Below are positions 34,688 through 46,770 of a stretch of 64,000 nt of DNA, in pieces. The first letter of the stretch is position 1, and each line of letters begins with the position of its first letter. The notes under the pieces are model-generated. The model was not told the DNA's origin. It ran no database searches and was given only the letters and a program-made list of their open reading frames with translations. The DNA is from Xenopus tropicalis. Lineage: Eukaryota; Chordata; Amphibia; Anura; Pipidae. Location: assembly GCF_000004195.4 (NCBI RefSeq), contig NC_030679.2, positions 17,029,212-17,093,211 of the forward strand, given 5' to 3'. Made by a program: the position numbers and the translations under genes.

Positions 34688-34911
34688 CTCTTAGTACAAG
34701 TTGATACAGGGACTGGTCCGATTGCCATCTTGGAGTCAGAAAGGAATTTTTTCCTCTCTGCGGCAAATTAGAAAGGCTTCAGATGGGATTTTTTGCCTTC
34801 CTCTGAATCAACTAGAAGTTAGGCAGGTTATATATAGTCATTATGGTTGAACATGATGGACGTGTGTCTTTTTTCAACCCAACTTACTATGTAACTATGT
34901 AGCTATGTAAT

Positions 34912-35026
34912 TACTGTTTAAATAATTTTTTTAGCAAACTTAAGGTAGGAGATCCGAATCACGGAAAGACCCCTTATCTGGAAAACCCCAGGTCACGAGC
35001 ATTCTGGATAATGGGTCCCATACCTG
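34912..35026. mobile_element. Right half of the TTATCC-family MITE
   Basis: TTAGCAAACTTAAGGTAGGAG, GATCCGAATCACGGAAAGA, CCCCTTATCTGGAAAACCCC and ATGGGTCCCATACCTG match the remembered right half of the family at 25340. It starts immediately after the CR1 tail and continues where the left half stops. It ends in CCTG followed by TA. Confidence 0.85.
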
Positions 35027-35975
35027 TATTATCGGTAATGGGGACCTTAAAACCGACTGTTCAGTCACTTCTAGTTTCCCCACTGATACTGGTATACAGT
35101 TACAGTATACAGTACACTGTTTAATAACTGTTTAAAACCATCAGTGTAATGATATCTGAATTATTATTTGTCAGCACTACAGGAAACAGGAGATACCAGT
35201 TTGTAGAAAGTAAGCTCATGCCATTCCATATTTCTTTCTCTTTTGTTATTCCGTTAATGTGTCACAACATTTCTTTTATGGTGATCAATCACTGGCAGGT
35301 GGGGTCAGCTAAGTCATTATGGCAATAGACTATTCTTTGTGTATAAACAAGCAACGACATTGGTAGCATCAAGGAATTAAAACCTTAGATTCCAGCTCAA
35401 TGGAACTGGGAAATACTCATACTATTTGTGGGAAATTGTGGACTCTATAGAAGCATATTTGGGCACCATGACATACTGTAAGTGAAGGATTAATCTCTAC
35501 CACTTGTATTGGTAATCATATTATTGCCATGCATTGCAGGGTCACCTGAAAGAGGTGGTGCAGTTCTTCAAGACCCTGTGATTGCATTTTGCAAAGGGGC
35601 CTGCAGCAGGTATAGGGGACATTTTGACCACTACCACCTGTGCCATATCTGAACATTTATCTTTTTATATTGATAATGCTGAATTGATATAGCACTAATG
35701 TGTTAAACAGCACTTTTAGATCATGCCTGTCCCTCTGAAGCTTACAACTGAATCAGTTTAATAAGATGACAAAAAGACTCATTTACAAATGCAACCGCAA
35801 AGAGCAAAAATGGACACAAATTAAATTTGACACCATTCATAAAGAGTACTTCTGTGCACTTGTACTTAGTACTATGCGTTCACCAGGCTGTTCTGAATAG
35901 TGTGTTTATCGATGCCAGGGTGCTAGTGATTCCAAGGTTCCTACAATGGTTTGAATTATCTTTTGTGGAACTCTA
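35027..35975. other. Unassigned noncoding sequence
   Basis: Only a short palindromic TATACAGTTACAGTATACAG run near 35093. No gene or terminal repeats recognised. Confidence 0.4.
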
Positions 35976-36505
35976 AGGGGCTGATTTACTAACCCACGAA
36001 TCCGACCCGAATTGGAAAAGTTCCGACTTGAAAACGAACATTTTGCGACTTTTTCGTATGTTTTGCGATTTTTTCGGCTTCTTTACAAATTTTTCGTTAC
36101 CAATACGATTTTTGCATAAAACGCGAGTTTTTCGTATCCATTACGAAAGTTGCGTAAAAAGTTGCGCTTTTTTCGTAGCGTTAAAACTTGCGCAAAAAGT
36201 TGCGCTTTTTTCGTAGCGTTAAAACTTACGCGAAACTTTGCACCTTTTAAGTTTTAACGCTACGAAAAATGCGCAACTTTTCGCGTAAGTTTTAACGCTA
36301 CGAAAAAAGCGCAACTTTTTACGCAACTTTCGTAATGGATACGAAAAACTCGCGTTTTATGCAAAAATCGTATTGGTAACGAAAAATTCGTAAAGAATCC
36401 GAAAAAATCGCAAAACATACGAAAAAATCGCAAAATACCGATCATTACGAAAAAAACGCAATCAGACTCATTTCAACCCGTTCGTGGGCAAGTAAATCAG
36501 CCCCT
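35976..36505. mobile_element. Near-perfect 530-bp palindromic MITE
   Basis: Begins AGGGGCTGATTTACTAACCC and ends GTAAATCAGCCCCT. The two arms pair almost base for base around a centre at about 36244 (GCTACGAAAAAAGCGCAACT on one arm, its mirror on the other). A TA precedes the left end. Open frames on both strands read nearly the same peptide because of the palindrome; they are not genes. Same family as 54027-54454 by ends and arm content. Confidence 0.92.
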
Positions 36506-36719
36506 ATCTCTCACAATCCCCAGCAGCTGAGCCAACAGGGAGATGTTTTGCATTCTGACACTGGAAATTAAAGGACATTTTAGTGCAGTTTGCTGTACAT
36601 GACAACAAATCACCTATGGATTGATGCAATAGGTACACTGACAACAGGGACAACAGGATGAACTGAAAAATGTTCTGCTTCCTTTATATTTTAAAACTAC
36701 CAAATCCAAAGTGAGAAAA

Positions 36720-37127
36720 GTGGGTTTGCGAGAGTCACAATGCCTCCTGCTCCCCCCACTCTAATTACAGCAGTGAATATACCTATCAGCATGCAGATCT
36801 AGAATTTGGCACTGTCACAATCCTTCACCTTGGGGGAGAGAAGCTCCCTCCTCCTCCGCCTCCTCTTTCTTCTCTCCCCCAGCCTGTCTGACAAGAGCCG
36901 TGCTTTCAAGTCACACCTCTTTTTTCTTTCTAGCGTGCACTTCTGTCTCCACCTGGGGCAGGTATTAATGCGGGCACTTGCTCTTACTACAAAGCAGAAT
37001 TCCATACAGGAGGAATATGGAACACTGGACTTCCCTGAACTTTAGGGTAGACAGGAACCCTCTATTGGATACACAAATGTTCTGAGTGAGTTCCTCCAAG
37101 GAAAGGACAGCACCCTAGCAGGTAAGT
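36720..37127 (+). other. Weak candidate noncoding first exon with splice donor
   Basis: A stretch of complex sequence with a polypyrimidine block (CTCCCTCCTCCTCCGCCTCC near 36845) ends at CAG|GTAAGT (37119-37127), a full-consensus donor. A 79-codon frame (36806-37045) has no recognisable domain. No TATA box or CpG-rich promoter is obvious. It may be a 5' untranslated exon of a host gene lying to the right, or chance. Confidence 0.25.
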
Positions 37128-37302
37128 TTATCCGCACCCTTTCTACTTCAGTGCATTGTAAAAAGTGATGTTTCTGCTAGCACAAGGAACAAAGTGAATA
37201 TAGTGTTAACTGCTGTGCTAGTCTCGTAGTCTTTATGTCAGTTTAGTCCAGCTAGTTAGAACATGACTAGAACAAATTCATACTATCATACTATCATCTC
37301 AG

Positions 37303-37640
37303 CATCCATTAGAAACTGCATTGATATTAGTTTTGTGTCTATTTAAGGACCTTAAGTTCCATGGTGTTTCATAGGGTGCCATCGGCTGCTTGTGTCTTCT
37401 TTGTTCCAATGGCTTTGTGCTATTGTTGGACTGACTTGGCATGCAAGAGTATAAGTTGTTCCAATAAGACCATCCGTCAGAACTTGCATTTATATTGGTA
37501 TATCTATTCAAGAACCCTAGGTTCTATAAGGTGCCTTAGAATGTGTGTGCTCTCTTTGTGTAAATGGCTGATCATTCAGGTTTATACAATCCTGGCAGCT
37601 TGGTCAGACATCATCTTGTGTGCTTGTTGGGCGCCAAGTA
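37303..37640. repeat. Diverged 168-bp tandem duplication
   Basis: CATCCATTAG...GCATTGATATTAG...GTTCCATGG...GGGTGCC (37303) is echoed by CATCCGTCAG...GCATTTATATTGG...GTTCTATAAGGTGCC (37471). The period is 168 bp, a multiple of three. This explains the similarity between two blocks of the minus-strand frames here. Confidence 0.65.
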
Positions 37641-37993
37641 TAAAGTCGATAGCTGTAGTATCTGGAAAGGTTCTTGGTTGTGTAATAAACTCAATAGTAC
37701 ATAAATGGTATCTGCATCCATGGCATGGCAACACGTACTGGTATATCCTGCAATCCTCCAGCAATGGTGATTTAAATTATATTATGTTCCCTGTTAAGGG
37801 AACATGTATGCACTTGCTAATCAGATGCTTAGCCGGGTTCTATGCTGCCTCAGAGATTCTTGCACTGCTAAGCATAGGGACAATGAAGCCACTGAGCAAA
37901 TTAGTTTACTGTCTAGCAAATGGACACCCACTGAGCACAAATTCAGCTTGCCCATTCACACACAGTCACCAGCTGCTGAAGACAATTAGGTGA
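37361..37993 (+). other. 210-codon open frame of unknown significance
   Basis: The longest open frame outside a transposon. The protein would be rich in Cys, Ser, Tyr and Ile with hydrophobic stretches. I recognise no domain, signal peptide pattern or catalytic motif. It lies partly in the 168-bp duplication and overlaps open minus-strand frames. An ATTAAA-like AATTAAAG occurs at 38075, after the stop. I consider a chance frame more likely than a gene. Confidence 0.2.
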
Positions 37994-40251
37994 AATGGGG
38001 AACCATCTATAGAGGATCATATTTAATATTGAAAGAAAGGGGCCTGTTATTTGTATTCTTTTATATATATTCTAATTAAAGTTTATTGTTTTTTGTATGC
38101 TATTTTTATTTATCTGCATATTTGTGGCTGTGCATATAAAAACAATAACTGCAAGGTGTTTGTATGTACTTCCTGTGTTTGTGTGGGTTTTCTTCTACAA
38201 TCCAAAAACATACAGGCAGTGTAATTGGCTCCTGTTGTAATTAATCCTGGGATTGTGTGAATAGGGACCTTAGAATGCAAGCTCCACGGGGACTAACATT
38301 TTGGTGATATATATACATATATATAGCATATATGTTATCATATTGGTTGAACAAAGCAGGAGTTATGAAGCTTAATCAGTAATTTTAAGTGATCAAAATG
38401 TCATTAAAGAATGTATTTACCAAACAATCACTTTTGCACTTACATATAAGACATAGTAACTAAAATTGGTCCCTATTTTGTTTTAGCATTCCCTGTTATA
38501 CAATTAAATTTTTGTATTTAAAACCAATGTGTGGGCCGCAAAGCTAACTCTTGGAAATCTGGGTCCCCAATAGGTGAAGAAACACTGCCTTATTTTAAGA
38601 TGTTTCCATATGCCCTTGCCTCAAGTAGGGGATTTGTATTAGATGTACCAATGGATGCGAAAATATATATAGAACAGCAACTCCAGGAATGAAAGTGATT
38701 CATGTAAGCATATAAAGCCAACATGACAGTCCCTATCGGGACCTTTTTTAAGTTTCCTTGAGAACCCTTGAGAATTAGGAAAGCAAACCCTTTGGTAGAT
38801 AAAAACACTTAGTATGACTGAGCATTTAGAGAGACTTAAATATCTACTTGTATCACATTAGAAGAACCCTATCATTGTCATAGGAGAGGTAAAGGTGCTA
38901 AATCAGTTATAGGATGGAACATATAACATGGTGTGGAGATTTTAAGACAGAGAATTTATGAGAGGATGCAATGAAAAGATTGGTACGCTATCAGGATTAT
39001 TAGCTGACATGACAACTCTAGGAGATAATGATAGAGTATAAAGTCAAGCTGGTTGGAGTTGCAGAAGTCTTTTGCACAGTTTGTACGATGCATGTAAGCA
39101 CAAAATTGTATTTAAACATTTTTCCTTGAGAAGAGCTCAAACATATTGATTTGAATCACCTCTGAAGCAAAGAGAGGACCTTACAAAACATATTTTTCTA
39201 AAACATTAAAAATGCAAAAAATGCCCACATCAGATTCTCAATACATGTACTCAAAGATCTGCTCATTTATCAACCTGACCAAATATTACTGGGGGCTTTT
39301 TTTTTATATCAAAATTCACATTTGTGTAATTTTTGTATTTTTTTCTACTTTGTATAACAACGAAATTTTAAAAAACTTGAATGTTACCTTATTTATTTAA
39401 AAAGTCAGAATAAATAGTTAAATTGCACTGAACCTACAGATCTGCTGGTTTATTAAGTAATAAGGGAAAGTGTGTCCTGGGCATTTGCAGGGACCCAATA
39501 CACTGACTAAATCAGATTTTTTTCAGACTATACTGAAATTAAAGATTAGCAGTAACATTTGTGGTCTTTATACCCCTGAGTCTGCTACAGTTGGAATGTT
39601 CCAACATGAAAGTTGTATGATTTGGCTTAAGTAGGCAAATTACTCTTCTACTGGCCGAGACACAGCCAAAAAAACCTTGCTGTTCCACATTTCTCATTCT
39701 TCATTAATGTTTGGAAACATAAATGTTAGAAAAAGTCACAACACTGCCTTTCATTTAAGAGGAATATGTATTTTATCATTAACAGACTAGAAAATGCTGA
39801 AAAATTTGTGCAAAATGACATGTTTCAAAGGGATAAAAAAGGGATAGAAGGGCAGGGGCAATGGGAAATGCATAGGTGAAAGCAACAGACAAACCAAGGA
39901 GTTATAAAATGTTAAAGGGTATATAAACCCTTGATAAAACTCTCCTGTTGCCCACCCCCGCCCTCATTTAACAAAGCAAAGTGTTTCTCTGCAGATGTAT
40001 TGCAACACGCAGAGGTAACTTTGTCACCTCTCTATCATTGAAATGAATGGAAGCTGCCTTTCATGACGGGTGGGTTTCATTTATATCAATGGCGGGAGGC
40101 AAGGGGACTATCAGAGCGTTTTCCCACTGCATGAAATACACTAATGGAGAAATGCTATGTGAGCTTAACTGAACCCCAAATGCAACAGAACTCGACATTG
40201 TAGACATTATAGGGTCATTTATCATAGGTATGCAGTGCCATATTTATTTCC
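37994..40251. other. Mostly unassigned, with one old repeat and a TA run
   Basis: 38155-38310 is an antisense fragment of the repeat seen at 5460-5640 (CCAAAAACATACAGGCAG, GAATAGGGACCTTAGAATG, AAGCTCCACGGGG), followed by TATATA-rich sequence to 38340. TTAAAGGGTATATAAACCCT at 39913 looks like a T2-type left end without a partner. No coding sequence recognised. Confidence 0.4.
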
Positions 40252-40377
40252 CAGTATTCAGTAAGTAAATCGCTGCACCGCGTATGCCATCCCACCGGCG
40301 ATTTACATTCTAGCCGGTGGGATGGCATTTTGGGGAGATTTGTCGCGGGCAACTAATCTCCCCGTCTGTCACGGCCC
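40252..40377. mobile_element. Right-hand fragment of a palindromic Harbinger-type MITE
   Basis: GCGTATGCCATCCCACCGGC, GATTTACATTC, GCCGGTGGGATGGCATTT and the end AATCTCCCCGTCTGTCACGG-CCC followed by TTA match the elements at 47489 and 48090. The left half is missing. Confidence 0.88.
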
Positions 40378-40380
40378 TTA

Positions 40381-42275
40381 ACTATGTCTGGAGTGGACAG
40401 GACAACAGCTTTTATTGCCCCTATTTGTTCCTAGAAGCAGCCCCCAACTGTTGCTAAACTGCATTATCATTCATAACATGGGACCTAAAGTTTAACAACA
40501 ACAATTGGCCCAAAATTGACTTCCCCGGCACAATGAGATTCTGCATTTTAGTCTCAAGCATTAAAAGAATTATATCTGGTTGAATCAACACCACTATTAC
40601 CTGTTATCGTATACTTTGGAAATGAATAGCAGAGTAATAATAACTAATCACCCCAGTGGGATGTTTTATTACAAGGCCTGAAGTCTGGCAGCAAGATAAA
40701 TTCCCTTTGAATGGTTCAATTAAGATGTCATTATACAGATCAGTGTGTAAATTCTCCTTTATCTTGGCCTTGGGAGCAATGTATGTTGTGGGGAAATTTG
40801 ATCAGTAAAAACCTTTCATATATTCAAAGGGCATAATAAAAACCTTGAGCAGTGGAAAGGAGTAGGGGCTAGAAGAAATACACCTGGAAAGGCAAAGTAT
40901 AGGCATTTCTATTGAAGGGGTCACGTGTGCTGGGGTCTTACTAAACTTGGCTTGTGTCAATAAGCAGAACAGATAATCCCCTCATTATGCATTGTTTTCT
41001 TTCTCCAAGTTCTCTTATCAGCAAGTAGCTCAACCACACAAGCACTGACCCCCTTTAACTCAATAGGACAAGGATATGGGAACCCGGACTCCATAACACC
41101 ATTTATTAATACTACTAAAAAAAGCCTTTCTACTAGTCGGACTAACCAATAAGTTGATTTATTTCCCATGTGTATTCTGTGGAATGCCATAGACCTAAAG
41201 GTGCCTACTTTAAGGTTTATATCTCTTAATGTATTGCTGTGTGTATCTGTAATTCTAGGTGAAGTAGTGGCATGGAAACCTGCCTTAGCAAGCATTCTCT
41301 CTAGTATTTTAAAGGGTTACATTTTTAAGTAGCCCAAAAACACAGGTACTCAGATGCACTCAGCTATCTGTCTAGCCATGAGAATCTTTATTTCAGTTGC
41401 TGAAATCTAGTTGTATTATGTTTTTCAGTAGAATTGCTTATTAAGCAGAAATGTTTTATAGACATTTAAGAACCAGGTTTCATTGAATTCCAGAGTGTTT
41501 TATATATACAATTATTATTATATTTTTGTTACTGCTGGGATTTTAAGTGCTTATTAATTGTAGGCCTTAATTGAGCAAATGTAACCTCAAAATCAGTAGA
41601 TCAAAATGGTCTTGTGTCTGCAGTAGAGAAGCCAGTTGTTATGGCCTCACCAGAAAACCTTTGTTGGGACCCTCATGATGCATGATCTGTTTTTCACACA
41701 TATTACTAAACTGTGCACCATCTAAAAACTGTTTTAGAATGTTTGACCCAATCCCTACAAGCTACTATCTCTATTTTATATATAACCCTTTATGGCTACC
41801 TTTTCCTAAGGTGCCCTGACAGAGGTGCTTTATTGCCCTCAGGAGAAGAGATTTCCTATGGACGATAGATCTCCCTATCTGTGATAGTCCTATTTGTCAT
41901 GGCACTAAGGACTGAGATTTATGCTAAGCATACATATATCAGGGTCAGCTACCTACCCTGGGGCTTCTATTCCTACCAGGCCCCAATTTATAGAACAAAG
42001 ATCAAGAAGAGCAAGAGTACAGCTTGAATTGGGGGCTTGGTTAATGGAGTCTTTTGGGATTCCTTTTAGATCTAGCCCAGAGAAGAGGCATTCTCATTAC
42101 CTCTGCTATCCTGACAACCCCCTTACATCCAGTCTTTGCAAATGCTCTCTAAAAATAATCTGTAGCTAACCAACCAGATCTGTAGCTCTCTGATGCTAGC
42201 CAACTGCAGTGATAAGGCAACAATAAGAGCCACATGGGTATTAATTTGTTTAGCTGGCTAACCTCGTTTTGTAAA
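40381..42275. other. Apparently unique noncoding sequence
   Basis: No recognisable coding, RNA or mobile feature; a 112-codon minus-strand frame at 41295-40957 has no domain similarity I can name. Confidence 0.4.
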
Positions 42276-42440
42276 AGGCGCCAGATCAAAATCTGCATTA
42301 AGGGCTGAATCGGCAGATGGAGGTAGAATTCCTATTATTTCTACCTCCGGATCTGACGATTCAGTCCTGAACATCAGTGGGGGAAACTAAAAATCATGTT
42401 GCAGGAAAGATCGTAATTCCTACCTGTATGGCTACCTTTT
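42276..42440. mobile_element. Fragment of the GGTGGCCATACATG-type MITE
   Basis: AGGGCTGAATCGGCAGATGG, AGGTAGAATTCC, TATTTCTACCTCCGGATCTG and ACGATTCAGTCCTGAACATC form a hairpin, and the right end reads CTGTATGGCTACCTTTTG. It corresponds to the block at 15055-15130 of the element at 14994. Confidence 0.75.
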
Positions 42441-44972
42441 GTAATAAATGGTTACAACCACCAGAGAATTAAAAGTGTGACTTAAATGATAATATTGCTG
42501 TAAATGCTATCTGTTAGGGGCTATTTTAACAGCTTACAAACTTAATTTATTATTGAGTCACAATCTGTGCAGGTTTGAAGTTCCCCCATTGCTGTTTTCA
42601 TCTGTGTTTAACACCTTTTATCTACCCCGTGCATTTGTTCTTGTCTGCTGACTTGCTCATTATATGGGTTTTTAAACATATAATTTCCTTTCGTGTGGAA
42701 AATGTGGTCTTGTACTCAACATGCTGTCATCGGGAAGTGCATACAAATTTGTATTGCTAACAAAGAGTGAATTAGTTCTGGTAGGGGAGGTGTGCGTGTG
42801 TAAATTAAAAATATATATAATATTTCATTGTGTACCTAGTAAATGTTTCATTTTGCTCCCAGTTTTGCCTGGATGATTACATATTCTTAATAAGGAATGA
42901 AATTTGGGATGAATAACTATAGCATGGAGACTGAAGTATACATATACAGTATATATATATATATATATCACTGTAGGAGTGAAGGAAGGGTTTCTGCACT
43001 GACTTTGAAGTGTGTGCACTTCAAAGATTGCACTACAACATGGGCACCAGTGGTTCTTAACCATGACCAATGGGTTTATTACACAGCCAAATAAAGAATA
43101 AGAGGTATTTCCATTCTACAAAAGATGAACAAATATTTGCCGTACAATAAATGATGGCAGGAAGAATCAATGTGCTCAAACACCCACGCATAATTTAGGT
43201 AGGGAAGCATGATAGGGTAAATGTGTAATATTCAGTAACTGGATACTCTCATGTTAGCCGCAGAAAAGGACACTATCCTGGATCAATCTCCCCTGTGGCC
43301 CCTATTCAAGGTGGGTGTCACCTGGGAATTACTAACCCCAGAGTAGTTCTCCTTAGTGGAGCACAAGCTGCCTTAAGCTGGATGTACATATCCAGATTTG
43401 AGCGAGTAGTTTGGCTGATTTCAACAATACTACCTATTAATCTTGGCACATATGGCTAATTGGGTGCAGTTTAGCCAGCTAATCCTGCAGTCCTGATGGA
43501 TCAAGGATTACCTGGCCTGGCAGAAAATATCTGTTGGCTGGCTAACAGGAAGGGGAATCACAGATCCTTGTTATTTTCTGCAGAACAAAGAAAACAATAG
43601 AAAATAATAACAATATTAAGGTGGCCCCTTGCATGGTTATCCATCCATTCAGGCCTCAGGCTGACTAGTTTGAGTACCACAAGGGTTAGCAAATGTGCGA
43701 CCACCTTAACATTCCTAGAGTGTTCTTTAACACTGTATTATTTTCATTTATGGGGTCCCTGGTCACTTGGTGATGGTCTTCCTGAAGGCTTAAACTTCTC
43801 TTCCAGCACTGAGACCATGTATCTCAGACACTCAAGAACCTACACCCACTTTCCGAAGCTGAGTCCAGGTGAAAGCAACTATTGGTTCCCTCCCCTTTTT
43901 ATAGACTATGCAACTAGGGAATAGCAATAATACACCTAGAAAATCTTTCGAAGAAACCAGGGATGCTCAATAACAAAGGAAAAAAAAAGAAAAGAAGACA
44001 GAGTTGCCCTGAATGAAAATCTTCATAGACACAGAGTTGCCCTGTTTATAGATATTATAGTTAATACATGTTATTGTTGCTCACATTTTCATCTTATACT
44101 GCCTTTAAATCGAATGGAACACCATATTCTAGTCTTATACGGCTATTAACACGGCTTCTGCAGAATTATGCCTGTGCCATCTTCCATCCGCTGGTTTCTG
44201 GGCTATTGTAGCATTAATTGTTAGCATTTGTTATCTCACCCACACAATTACTTACCTGCATTAAATGTTGCTCCTTGTTATAGTCTTATACACAATAGAG
44301 TACTTGGGGATCCACAGAGAATAATTAATCCAGCATTAAATGTGCAAGAGATGCTATCACATTCATTACATAATCTCCGGGTTGTTATAAGCCAATTTAA
44401 TTTGCATAGTGCTGTGTGTGAGTCCCATACAGTTTGCATACCAATATATATTTATCTGCTTTAATTAACTTGCTCCCACAGTCTTACTCTAACCATGCAG
44501 TCTTCGCCTGGAATGTGGCGAATGTCAGATAAAGTGGAAAAAGTGCATTGGTGGAAAAAAGTCAAAAGACAGCCCATGCTACTCTTGTTTGAGTATACTA
44601 GTTCAGCCCGAAATCCAGTGGTGACAGGATGGATACATTATAATGAATAGGGGCAGCACAGGCCATTGTCTGACGTTAGCCTTTCAATTATTACCCCACT
44701 TTCCCAGTGTATTAGGGCAGGGTTTACCTATATAGATTATCACAATGGACAGCAAATTTAGGCTGATGGCCCACAGATAGATTAAGGGGGCCACTGGAAA
44801 TTCACTTTATGGCTGGTGAAGGCATTTTTTAAGATGCCACTTTGGCCCCTTCAGACTGAGTCAGCAGCTTATCTGCCCTCTTCAACTTCCTCAATATCAG
44901 GCAGGTTTAAACATTAATTCAGCATAATGTACATAGTGTTGTCTGTTCTTAACTTTCTATCACTTAATGAAA
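42441..44972. other. Mostly unassigned; one TA microsatellite
   Basis: TATACATATACAGTATATAT followed by further TA repeats at 42936-42969. The rest shows no coding sequence or complete repeat. Confidence 0.4.
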
Positions 44973-45262
44973 ACTAGCGATGAGCACATTTTTTCGCCAG
45001 GCATGGATTCGCAGCGAATTTCCACATTTTGCCATTGGCAAATTCTTTTGCGAAACTTCCGTGAAAATTCCTGTGAAAAAATTTGTCACGTGTCAAAAAA
45101 AATCACAGTGGCGTCAAGAAAAGGGCGACAAAAATAAGACGCGGGCGACAAAAATAAGACACGGGCGACAAAAAAGTAACGCCACAAATGCGTTCTGCTG
45201 ATTTTTCGTCGTTTCACTAATTTTATTATCGTTTTGCGAATTTTATGGCGAATCATCACTAA
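44973..45262. mobile_element. MITE with GGGCGACAAAAATAAGAC repeats
   Basis: The left end AGCGATGAGCACATTTTTTC and right end GCGAATCATCACTAATGA are degraded inverted repeats of the AGTGATGRGCGAAT type. Inside, GGGCGACAAAAATAAGAC-like units are repeated three times at 45124-45175. TTCCACATTTTGCCATTGGC also occurs, in variant form, in the copy at 13593. Confidence 0.8.
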
Positions 45263-46406
45263 TGACAACCTTTTGTAAATAAACCTTTTTAGCTTTATTT
45301 TGAAAATTAGAATCAATAGGAACAAGCCCCAAACAAAGTAATTTGACTCAGAAACCATCCTCAGAATGGTTTCCCACCGAAAATGTAATTCTTTAGCCCA
45401 GGGGCATGTCCTGCATTCAGGAAAGGAGTTAATTTAAAAACTGCTGGACTAAATAAAGTAAATCTAGATTAGGCAAATACTATCAAAGGGCATAGGATCA
45501 AAGGACATGCAAATACCCATCCTTTGTAATGTTAGGCTGGACACAGCCAGTTTAAAGACACAACCTTGCATGTCTAGGAGCTGGGAGATGCTTAATTCTG
45601 AATATATAAAGTACAATACAAACATAGGATCTTGTTTATTTTTTTTAACACACACATATATATGTATATATACAGTATATATATATATATATATGCATGC
45701 TGAGTAATGCATGCTGTCGAATAACAAACAGTTTACATAGTGTTCATCAGAAAAAATAGGCTATCTATATAATTTTTAATTTTTTCGCTAAAAAAGGGTG
45801 CAAAGGTTGGCATGAAATATGTGGTTCTCTTGTAGCCCTTACGTGTGAAACAACATACATGTATTGAGATCACCCGAATAAAGCCATAGATTACATTATT
45901 ATTGCACCATCTCAGACCCGGCATAGCCTATTGAATACAATGGGACAATAAAGTAAAATATTGTATTTAAAAGAGATGCCATTAAGTAGGTATTCTATCA
46001 AGCTCAAACATCAGGCAGGATCAGTACAAAGCAATTGTTGCCCATTTTGTGCATTGGGATACATACTATAGTAACATTCATATACCAACACTTTTGCCTT
46101 ATTTCAGTATCCCACAGCAGGCAATCAGCAATATGCTTAGATTTGCCTGCTGCTGGCCGAATAATGAAAACAAATTCCTGATTAATTTCTAAAGAATATT
46201 ATAAAATTGTCTCAGTGGTGTAACAGCTAGTTATGCACTGTAACCTCTTTCTAGTCTCCCAGTTACCAACGGAGCACAGGCACACAATTGCATGAACTGG
46301 GTGCATTGATTATGTTTTAGAGTGGGGGCCCAGAGCAGGCATGTTTCACCTTTGCACATTGTTAGAGATTTAAAATTGTCAGTGCCCAAAATTCAACCCC
46401 TGCATC
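45263..46406. other. Mostly unassigned; one TA microsatellite
   Basis: A CACACATATATATG-TATATA microsatellite lies at 45649-45695. No gene recognised. Confidence 0.4.
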
Positions 46407-46620
46407 AGTGTCAGACTGGGGTGTCAAGGGCCCACCATAGCTGCATCTGGGGGCCCCCCATCTCAGATGTGAGCACCTGCTCCCCCTCACCCAGTACCAT
46501 GCCCCAGTCTGTGATCTGGGTCGGAGCATTGATGCATGCAGTTCCTGGTGGGTGAGAGGAGAGGGCTGGGTCAGCAGGGCCACCGGGTTTTTTCCTGATT
46601 TCGCGCCAGTCCCTCCTTGA
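46407..46620. mobile_element. hAT-type MITE, CAGTGTCAGACTGGG family, degraded right end
   Basis: Starts CAGTGTCAGACTGGGGTGTC and ends near GCGCCAGTCCCTCCTTG; AGGGCCCACC and GGGCCACCGGG-TTTTTTCC blocks match the element at 57888. No matching 8-bp duplication could be placed, so the right end is probably eroded. Confidence 0.65.
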
Positions 46621-46770
46621 ATGGCGTACAGGGCAATTGACAGCATTGTGCTGTGCAGTTTCCAGCTTGGTGCAAAGCTTTTGGAATTCCCTCTATTGAC
46701 TATTGATTTAATGGCCTGGACCCTACCGTGGTAGTAAGATGTTGTACCATGTTAGCCATTGAAAAACTGC

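Larger units (their letters stand above)
25566..34911 (+). mobile_element. CR1 LINE, nearly full length, split by a piggyBac-type element
   Basis: The CR1 has ORF1 (31033-32010), ORF2 endonuclease (32051-32875), ORF2 RT (about 33200-34687) and a 3' end with CTTTTTTCAACCCAACTTAC followed by 8-bp AACTATGT-type units to 34911. Both outer flanks are halves of one MITE. I infer that 25566-25670 is CR1 5' untranslated sequence and that the piggyBac-type element at 25671-30960 split it. Apart from that insert the CR1 is about 4.05 kb. A small deletion around 33060 joins linker to RT. Confidence 0.75.

Noticed and set aside
36028..36445. Peptide-like similarity between frames at 36.0-36.4 kb and 54.0-54.4 kb (RVFR-HYESC, FFVALKL)
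   Set aside because: Both lie in copies of the same palindromic MITE; similar frames on both strands follow from DNA homology and the palindrome, not from coding constraint.
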